Assembly (NCBI RefSeq): GCF_035627495.1
Contig: NZ_DASPLO010000185.1
Location: 1-28,043 of the forward strand
Source of the DNA: Methylocaldum sp035627495
GTDB taxonomy: Bacteria > Pseudomonadota > Gammaproteobacteria > Methylococcales > Methylococcaceae
Length of the DNA stretch: 28,043 bases
Direction of reading: 5' to 3'
Of this stretch, positions 23,473 to 28,043 are shown piece after piece. How positions within the stretch are numbered: position 1 is the first letter of the stretch; every line of letters begins with the position of its first letter. The translations under genes and the position numbers were made by a program. The notes below the pieces were generated by a model that saw nothing but the letters and a program-made list of their open reading frames with translations, made no database searches and was not told the DNA's origin.

Positions 23473-24432
23473 TCATGCAAGCGATAATTTGGGATCAAAC
23501 GGCTTCCCGGATTGGAGGATGGCGAAAGCGATGTGGATGAGCTTGCGCATGGCGGCGCAGACGATGGCTTTGCCATTCTTCCCGTTGTCTTTAAGACGCT
23601 GACAGAAGGTGCGGATAATCGGATTGTATTGCCATGCGACGAGTGCGGGCAGGTACAGGGCTTTCCGCAAGGCAGGGTCACCGGTTTTGGAAAGGCGGGT
23701 TTTGCCGACCCATTTGCCGGACTTTTGGATTGCTGGTGCGAGACCCGCATAGGCCACGGCCTGTTTGGCGCTGGAGAAGCCATAATGGGGGCTCAGGGCC
23801 GTCAGCAGGTAAGCCGAAGCGGCGGGTCCGATGCCTGGAATGGACTCCAGGAGATGCCGTCGCTGCCTGAGATCGGGATCGTTGTCGATGAGGCTTTTGA
23901 TGCGTTGGCGAGTCTCCTCCAACTCCTTGTCCAGCATGTCCAGGACGGTTTTGAGCGAAGCGACGATGGCCGGATCGGCTGTGGCTAGACGGTTTCGTTC
24001 CATCTGCTGCATTTCGAGCAGGTGCTCGACGCGGCGTAACAGGGCTTGTAGCTCACGGATCGCGCGAGGCGGTGGCGTCCACCGGTCCGGCTGCAGGCTC
24101 AGGCAATACCGCGCGATGAGTTTGGCGTCGACTTTGTCGGTTTTGGTGCGACTCAACTCGCTCTTGGCAAAGGCGTGAATCTTGGCCGGATTGACGACGC
24201 TAACCCGGTAGCCTCGTTCCACCAGGAACTCGGCCAGGGGGACACTGTAAGCGCCAGTGGCCTCCATGCAGACCCACGGCTGGGGATCGCCGAAGCTGTT
24301 CAGCCAGTCGAGGAAGGCCACGAAACCCTGGGCGTTGTGGTCGAATTTCTTGTGGCGGTATTTGTGCTCACAGAGGCGGGCCACATCGAATTTTCGTTTG
24401 GCGATGTCCACGCCGATGATGGTTTGGGGCAT
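23473..24432 (-). CDS. IS110-family transposase
   Basis: A 319-residue RNA-guided recombinase of the DEDD type. The RuvC-like domain has IIGVDIAKRKFD (Asp9), CMEATGAY (Glu57) and KTDKVDAKLIARY (Asp99, Asp102). A coiled-coil-like middle (EHLLEMQQMERNRL) is followed by the Transposase_20 domain with ESIPGIGPAASAYLL and GLAPAIQKSGKWVGKTRLSK, where Ser238 matches the position of the catalytic serine of this family. Length and motifs are complete, so it may be active. The ATG at 24432 has no strong binding site. Confidence 0.95.
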   Translation of the reverse strand: MPQTIIGVDIAKRKFDVARLCEHKYRHKKFDHNAQGFVAFLDWLNSFGDPQPWVCMEATGAYSVPLAEFLVERGYRVSVVNPAKIHAFAKSELSRTKTDKVDAKLIARYCLSLQPDRWTPPPRAIRELQALLRRVEHLLEMQQMERNRLATADPAIVASLKTVLDMLDKELEETRQRIKSLIDNDPDLRQRRHLLESIPGIGPAASAYLLTALSPHYGFSSAKQAVAYAGLAPAIQKSGKWVGKTRLSKTGDPALRKALYLPALVAWQYNPIIRTFCQRLKDNGKNGKAIVCAAMRKLIHIAFAILQSGKPFDPKLSLA

Positions 24433-24660
24433 AGGTTCAGGTCTACCGGTCTTGGGTCAACAATGAGGGTGCAAATCGTTCGGAGCCACGCGCCCGGTTC
24501 AGCCTTATGGTGATTCAAGCTCACCCGCCAGCGGGGGCCTACGCATACCGTTCGAACTGCCAAGGCGGGTGTGGAGGAGGGAGAGTTCTATCTACGGCAC
24601 AGGCTCGAAGCCTCAGGGCCAAAGCGACTTCTCCCTCTCCTCCCGATGATCAGTCGGGGA
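24433..24660 (-). ncRNA. Candidate bridge RNA region of the IS110 element
   Basis: Noncoding DNA just upstream of the transposase, where IS110-group elements encode the bridge RNA that pairs target and donor DNA. It is rich in pairing: CCCGC / GCGGG at 24524-24535, the palindrome GTTCGAAC at 24549-24556, a long imperfect stem between GGAGGAGGGAGAG (24573-24585) and TCTCCCTCTCCTCCC (24630-24644) enclosing GGCTCGAAGCC, and CCCGA / TCGGG at 24642-24658. The identity, ends and loops are inferred from family knowledge, not shown by a covariance match. Confidence 0.35.
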
Positions 24661-24827
24661 TTCTGACTGTTGTAGAGAACAGAATCGAGATATAAGGGCC
24701 GGATGTTTGATCGGAGTCGTAGCGGTAGCGCAGGCGTGGCGGACGCAGGAAGGTCGCGACTAAAGCGACGTTTGCGATTGGGACGAACGTGGGCCGCCGA
24801 AGGCACTACTCGTCGCCACAATTGGCT

Positions 24828-24856
24828 CCTTTTGGTGACTGGGAGGTCCCAAAAGG
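24828..24856. repeat. Inverted repeat before the patatin remnant
   Basis: Perfect 8-bp inverted repeat CCTTTTGG / CCAAAAGG with a 13-nt loop, in the anonymous DNA between the IS110 element and the patatin remnant. It might be an element end or a terminator arm. Confidence 0.35.
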
Positions 24857-24889
24857 TTTTGCCAAAAATGGCGACGCAATCGCGGCCGG

Positions 24890-25306
24890 CGCTACCAGGA
24901 AATGCACGTCGACGGCGGCGCCATGGCCTAAGTGTTCCTCTACCCGCCCGCCCTCAAGGTGGCCGAACTCAGCAAGCAGCGCGGCATCGTTCGCGACCGT
25001 CGGCTTTATGTCATCCGCAATGCCCGCCTGGACCCCGACTGGGCGGAGGTGGAGCGCCGGACCCTCAGCATCGCCGGCCGTGCCATTGCCTCGCTGATCC
25101 AAACCCAGGGCGTCGGCGATTTGTACCAGATCTATGCCGAGACCCAGCGGGATAGCATCGATTTCAATCTCGCCTACATCCCGAAAAGTTTCTTCGCTCC
25201 GCACAAGGAAGACTTCGATACCGACTACATGAAGAAGCTGTTCCAGACCGGCCATGACCTGGCCGCCAAGGGCTATCCCTGGGAAAAGCTGCCGCCGGGG
25301 CTGTAA
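24890..25306 (+). pseudogene. Patatin-like phospholipase, 3' remnant with in-frame stop
   Basis: The frame reads RYQEMHVDGGAMA, then TAA at 24929-24931, then VFLYPPALKVAELSK and on to IDFNLAYIPKSFFAPHKEDF and KGYPWEKLPPGL at the stop (25304-25306). DGG is the patatin motif with the catalytic Asp, and homologues as I recall them have Gln where TAA stands, so a CAA to TAA change is likely. The N-terminal half with the GXSXG serine is missing: upstream reading in this frame loses all similarity within a few codons. A 124-codon open frame from GTG 24932 remains but would lack both catalytic residues. Loss of the 5' half next to the IS110 element suggests a deletion linked to it. Confidence 0.75.
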
Positions 25307-25324
25307 CGAGAAGGCCGAAGTCGC

Positions 25325-25339
25325 TGGATTGGGATTTGC
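25325..25339 (+). promoter_or_regulatory. Candidate sigma-54 type promoter
   Basis: TGGATTGGGATTTGC fits TGG-N8-TTGC, with GG and GC separated by 10 nt as sigma-54 promoters require; the CAC part of the -24 element is not conserved. It lies 115 nt upstream of the DUF2092 lipoprotein ATG. A match of this size can arise by chance. Confidence 0.25.
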
Positions 25340-25373
25340 GCTCCGCTATGTCCTTGATATTTCCGAAACGATT

Positions 25374-25385
25374 CTCCCGCGGGAG
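25374..25385. repeat. 12-bp palindrome upstream of the DUF2092 gene
   Basis: Perfect palindrome CTCCCGCGGGAG, 68 nt before the start codon at 25454. It could be an operator or part of a small hairpin; no known site was recognised. Confidence 0.35.
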
Positions 25386-25453
25386 GGGTCAAAAAGCCCA
25401 TGGATGGATCCATGAAGTTTCAACCCGTGTCATCGAAAGCAGGAGACAGGCTA

Positions 25454-26314
25454 ATGAAGGCAAGACAATGGCGATCGGCCGCAGGCGCCGCGCTATGCGT
25501 GGCGGTCCTGGCGGTAACGGCGGGTTGCGCGGAGAAGCGGGCGACGACGCGTCCGGAGCCGCCGGCCGCCCAGGGACCGGCGCCACAAGCGGTGGTGGAG
25601 CCGACGGAGCCGAAAGATATTCTCCTGCGCATGGCCGAATTTTTGGCCAAGACCCCGCGGTTCAGCGTGAACCTCCGGGGCAGTTACGACGTGGTCCAGG
25701 AATCCGGCCAGAAGATCGAATTCGGCGAGAGCCGGAAGATCACCGTGAGCCGGCCAAACCATCTGCGCGTCGAGGCGGAACATAGCGACGGCGACAAGCA
25801 TCTCGTCCTGTACGACGGCAAGACCATCACGACGTTCAGCCCGTCGCAGAACGTCTATGCCCAGGCTTACAAACCCGGCGGCATCGACGCGGCGGTCATG
25901 TATTTCCTCAAGGACCTCAACATGAGACTGCCGCTGGCCATGCTTTTGGTCAGCCGGCTTCCCGCCGAGCTCGAACGCCGGACCCAGTCGCTCGACTATG
26001 TGGAGAGGACCGTAATCGACGGGATGCCGGCCCATCATCTGGCGGGTCGCACCGAGACGGTGGATTACCAGGTCTGGATCGCGGAGGGTGCTCAGCCGTT
26101 GCCGGTCCGAGCGGTGCTGACTTACAAGAATGCGAAGGGCCAGCCGCAGTTCCGGGCGCAGTTCTCCGATTGGAATCTCTCGCCCGAAGTCCGGGATGCC
26201 CAGTTCGCATTCACCCCGCCCGAAGGGGCACAGAAGATCGCCTTCCTCGCGCAATTGCCACAAATCGCGCCGCAAGGTGCGGCAAGCCCAGAGCAAACCG
26301 GAGGACAGAAATGA
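25454..26314 (+). CDS. DUF2092 lipoprotein
   Basis: A 286-residue protein. The start ATG 25454 has AGGAG 8 nt upstream and gives a lipoprotein signal ending VTAGC with Cys25; an in-frame ATG at 25400 would push the signal inward. After a Pro/Ala-rich linker (about 30-55) the DUF2092 domain runs to about residue 265, with FLAKTPRFSVNLRGSYDVVQ, DGKTITTFSP, ERTVIDGMPAHHLAGRTETV and DYQVWI. The family is expected to have a LolA/LolB-like lipid-binding fold; this is known of related domains, not tested here. The gene overlaps the next by ATGA at 26311-26314, so it heads an operon of exported proteins. It is the only intact member. Confidence 0.85.
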   Translation: MKARQWRSAAGAALCVAVLAVTAGCAEKRATTRPEPPAAQGPAPQAVVEPTEPKDILLRMAEFLAKTPRFSVNLRGSYDVVQESGQKIEFGESRKITVSRPNHLRVEAEHSDGDKHLVLYDGKTITTFSPSQNVYAQAYKPGGIDAAVMYFLKDLNMRLPLAMLLVSRLPAELERRTQSLDYVERTVIDGMPAHHLAGRTETVDYQVWIAEGAQPLPVRAVLTYKNAKGQPQFRAQFSDWNLSPEVRDAQFAFTPPEGAQKIAFLAQLPQIAPQGAASPEQTGGQK

Positions 26315-27049
26315 ACACCAGACCTTCTTTGATCGTCACGGCTATGGCCGGCGCTTTTGTTTTCCTGATGGGAACCATGGATTACGCCGCCGCCCGGGGG
26401 ACAGGTGGAGGCCGGGCGGGAGGCGGCGGTGGAGCTGCGGCGGGTGGCTTTTCCCGTGGCGGTGGCGGCGGGGGCGGTTTTTCCCGCAGTGGCGCCGCCG
26501 CGAGCGGCAAGCTATCAGGGCGGTGCGGCAACCGGTTCGGCGCAACAGATGCAGCAAAGCCGGCAACAGCAACAACAGCAGGCCCAGCAGGCGCGCTCGC
26601 AGCAGCAGCAGAGTCGGCAGCAATACGGACAGCAGTCGCAGCAGAGCCGCCAACAGCAGCAGCAACAAGCGCAGCAAAGCCGGCAGCAAGCGGCGCAGTC
26701 CTATGAGGGGACTTACTACCGACCGGGCTACCCGCCGCCATCGGGGTACTACTATCATGACGAAGACAACTGGGACGACGGCGAAGTCGCGGCCGTGGCG
26801 ATCGGTGCGGCGGCGTTGGGCGCCGTTGCGGGCCATGCTGCGGGTCAGTCGTCGGCGTCCACCGCCCCATCCACGACCGTAGTCCAGACCGCCCCCCCAC
26901 CCTCGGGCTCCGCGAGCCTGCCCTGCGCTGCCAGCCCCACGGTCGTTGGGAGCGTGACCTATTATCAGTGCGGCTCCACCTGGTATACCCAGGCTTACGG
27001 CAATAGCGGCGTTATCTACATGCCTGTGCCTCCGCCCTCGGGATATTAA
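26311..27049 (+). pseudogene. Gly/Gln-rich secreted protein, one-base frameshift
   Basis: The gene starts at ATG 26311 (GGAGGA upstream, overlapping the DUF2092 stop) with a signal peptide (NTRPSLIVTAMAGAFVFLMG, then TMDYAAARG) and Gly-rich repeats with two GGFSR units. The original frame then runs into Ala-rich nonsense and stops at 26706, while the +1 frame carries on sensibly: SYQGGAATGSAQQMQQSRQQ, a Gln-rich tract, YYRPGYPPPSGYYYHDED, a hydrophobic AAVAIGAAALGAVAGHAAG and a C-terminus with YYQCGSTWYTQAYG. Removing one A at 26509-26510 restores a single 245-residue protein. It is either a pseudogene or a sequencing error. No slippery site was seen. Function unknown, probably surface or periplasmic. 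Confidence 0.75.
26543..26698 (+). repeat. CAG/CAA codon-repeat tract (polyglutamine-rich)
   Basis: A run of CAG and CAA codons broken by Ser, Arg and Ala codons, reading as units such as QQSRQQQQQQAQQ in the +1 frame. Repeated SRQQ and AQQ units suggest growth by slippage. Glutamine frequency drops sharply outside it. Confidence 0.8.
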
Positions 27050-27054
27050 GCCGT

Positions 27055-27087
27055 CGGTGCGGGGTGGGCATTACCCACCCCGCACCG
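27055..27087 (+). terminator. Strong GC hairpin after the Gly/Gln-rich gene
   Basis: Perfect 14-bp stem CGGTGCGGGGTGGG / CCCACCCCGCACCG with a 5-nt loop CATTA, starting 5 nt after the stop codon. There is no T run, but its strength and position support transcript ending or 3' end protection. Confidence 0.7.
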
Positions 27088-27189
27088 AAATGAAATCGGA
27101 TCTGCGTGATACCCCAAAAGGGAAATGACGACGTTTCAAATGTTCGAGATCGTGTTCAAACAACCGTGGCCTGAAATAAGGAGAAAGCC

Positions 27190-27487
27190 ATGATCAAACG
27201 TTTCAACCTGGTTATATTGGCTCCCTTGCTGCGGAGCCGCCAGCGCTCAACCGGGCCAATATCCCATGATGGACAAGGTGGTCCAGAAAGTCCTGCAGAA
27301 ATACCAGACCTCCTCCTGCCAACAACTGGCGAATGAGAAGAGCCAGCCGCCTTCGGGTAAAAAGGCACAGATGATGGACCGGGCGGTGCAGATGTTACAG
27401 AACGATCCTCAGATGCGCGCCGAATTCATCAACCGCGTGGCGGCGCCCATCGCCAACAAGCTGTTCGAATGCGGCATGATTCCTTGA
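27190..27487 (+). pseudogene. Small secreted protein, frameshift in the signal peptide
   Basis: ATG 27190 has a strong AAGGAG binding site and begins a signal peptide, MIKRFNLVILAPLL. The reading then breaks: the +1 frame gives CGAASAQPGQYPMMDKVVQK and the mature part QKYQTSSCQQLANEKSQPPS, MLQNDPQMRAEFINRVAAPI and NKLFECGMIP. One extra base (or two missing) near 27222-27232 explains it; repair gives about 98 residues. Two cysteines could pair. Homologous small proteins of unknown function appear beside DUF2092/DUF4410 genes in my recollection. As read, no full-length product is made unless the break is a sequencing error; a start at ATG 27266 would lack the signal peptide. Confidence 0.7.
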
Positions 27488-27525
27488 TCGACGTCAAGGA
27501 CATTGAAGACGAATAGCATCTATCG

Positions 27526-27552
27526 GGCCGGGGCGATGGGTCTCGGCCTTTT
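27526..27552 (+). terminator. Intrinsic terminator after the small secreted protein gene
   Basis: Stem GGCCGGGG / TCTCGGCC (8 pairs including two G-U) with loop CGATGGG, followed directly by TTTTC. It sits 39 nt after the stop at 27487 and before the DUF4410 gene. Confidence 0.65.
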
Positions 27553-27590
27553 CGCAATTCACCCGATTGATTTGCCTTCGGAGGCCTGCC

Positions 27591-27905
27591 ATGAAACTGC
27601 TTAGCCTTGCCGCACCAAGTTTATTCGCCCTGGTCGTTCTGGCCGGGTGCGCATCCAGCAACGTCACCGAGCGTCAGCCGTATGAGGGCGAAAGGGTCGC
27701 CAAGCCCGATCGCATCATCGTCCATGACTTTGCGGCAACCCCTGCTGACGCCCCGTCCGAGTCCGCTCTCGCGGGCCGATCCGTCGAACACCCGATGCCG
27801 CAAACGGCGGAGGAGATCAGCACCGGCCGCAGGCTGGGCGCTCAGGTCGCGCAGGAGTTGGTCGCGGAGATCCGGAACATGGGGCTTCCGGCCGTGCAGG
27901 CCGTA
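27591..27905 (+). pseudogene. DUF4410 lipoprotein, cut by an IS630-type element
   Basis: ATG 27591 follows CGGAGG at a good distance. The protein has a lipoprotein signal (SLFALVVLAGC, Cys20), then YEGERVAKPDRIIVHDFAAT and QTAEEISTGRRLGAQVAQEL, hallmarks of DUF4410. Family similarity ends after NMGLPAVQA at about codon 105, where full-length homologues continue for about another hundred residues. The break lies at a TA dinucleotide (27904-27905), the target of IS630 elements, and a transposase start follows at 27982. The frame stays open to the window end by chance, but that part is element sequence. Confidence 0.75.
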
Positions 27906-28043
27906 GTGCTTCGCCACGGTAGCAGTGCAATGTTTGGTCATGTCTTGGGTCTGATGATTGTCTGGAAGCCAGGAGACGATCATGCGAACCCAGAAATACG
28001 CAGTGAAACTGACGGCCGAGGCGCGCTCGGCCGTGGAACGCTT
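27906..28043 (+). mobile_element. IS630-type insertion sequence, left end (partial)
   Basis: DNA from the TA at 27904-27905 to the window end does not continue the DUF4410 gene and carries the start of an IS630-like transposase gene. The element probably starts right after the TA with GTGCTTCGCCAC. The opposite end, and thus the matching inverted repeat and second TA, are outside the window. Confidence 0.6.
27982..28043 (+). CDS. IS630-family transposase, N-terminal start (partial)
   Basis: ATG 27982 with AGGAGA 5 nt upstream opens a frame reading MRTQKYAVKLTAEARSAVER and one more residue before the window ends. This resembles the first residues of IS630-type transposases, where KY.V.LTAEER.. 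leads into a helix-turn-helix. Only about 20 residues are visible, so the family call depends on this short match and the TA insertion site. It runs in the same direction as the gene it interrupts. Confidence 0.6.
   Translation, partial: MRTQKYAVKLTAEARSAVER

Larger units (their letters stand above)
23322..24700 (-). mobile_element. IS110-family insertion sequence (outer limits only)
   Basis: An element carrying one IS110-family transposase on the minus strand, with about 150 nt of noncoding DNA on its 3' side and about 270 nt on its 5' side. Members of this family have no long terminal inverted repeats and make little or no target duplication, so the exact ends cannot be read here; the coordinates are the outermost plausible limits between the ligase gene and the patatin remnant. 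The longer noncoding arm on the transposase 5' side suits the IS110 group rather than the IS1111 group. Confidence 0.6.

Noticed and set aside
23322..24700. Terminal inverted repeats for the IS110 element
   Set aside because: No convincing matching ends were found, as expected for this family, so exact ends are not claimed.
25493..26296. 267-codon open frame on the minus strand
   Set aside because: It mirrors the DUF2092 gene, which has a lipoprotein signal, binding site and family motifs; long antisense frames are common in GC-rich DNA.
26500..26520. Programmed ribosomal frameshifting in the Gly/Gln-rich gene
   Set aside because: No slippery heptamer, stop-codon pause or downstream stem is visible at the junction; a one-base indel is simpler.
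26130..26882. 250-codon Arg/Ser-rich frame across DUF2092 and the next gene
   Set aside because: Low-complexity Arg/Ser translation of a GC-rich repeat in the wrong frame; it starts inside DUF2092.
1..28043. CRISPR arrays, tRNA or rRNA genes, known riboswitches
   Set aside because: No regularly spaced direct repeats, no tRNA-like cloverleaf or CCA-ended gene and no rRNA signature were noticed in the window.

Overview
The window reads as part of a gammaproteobacterial chromosome. Gene order (tuf, then the S10, spc and alpha ribosomal operons ending rpoA-rplQ), the 101-residue S14 lacking zinc cysteines, L36 with its CCCH zinc site, the RpoA sequence and a TatABC operon all fit. Small details (DUF3015, DUF4105, DUF2092 and DUF4410 families, IS110 and IS630 elements) would suit an environmental, possibly methanotroph-like gammaproteobacterium, but that placement is inference and no genus is claimed.

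Region 1 (1-13627) is one colinear block on the plus strand: the 3' end of tuf, rpsJ to rpsQ (S10 operon), rplN to rpmJ with secY (spc operon), and rpsM-rpsK-rpsD-rpoA-rplQ (alpha operon). Every expected gene is present and intact, often with overlapping or abutting stop and start codons. The S10 leader is missing: only 4 nt separate tuf from rpsJ, so the str and S10 operons look fused. Together these genes build most of the ribosomal protein core, the RNA polymerase alpha subunit and the Sec channel.

Region 2 (13628-17855) holds housekeeping genes: folP (dihydropteroate synthase), panD on the minus strand (aspartate decarboxylase), an apparently gene-free stretch of about 0.6 kb, then tatA-tatB-tatC and a SAM hydroxide adenosyltransferase (DUF62).

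Region 3 (18244-23321) is envelope-related. A minus-strand operon encodes a DUF3015 exported protein, a DUF4105 protein with a beta-rich C-terminal half ending in Phe, and a lipoprotein alpha/beta hydrolase. Diverging from it is a compact AMP-dependent acyl or aryl ligase.

Region 4 (23322-28043) is accessory and visibly more GC-rich beyond about 24.7 kb. It has an IS110-family element with a structured upstream region that may encode a bridge RNA, then a 3' remnant of a patatin-like phospholipase with an in-frame TAA. A run of exported-protein genes follows: an intact DUF2092 lipoprotein, a Gly/Gln-rich secreted protein with a one-base frameshift, a small secreted protein with a second frameshift, and a DUF4410 lipoprotein cut at a TA dinucleotide by an IS630-type element that runs off the end. 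The strongest points for a second look are the IS110 noncoding end, this cluster of broken exported genes, and the DUF3015-DUF4105-hydrolase operon. No clearly new defence or biosynthetic system was found.
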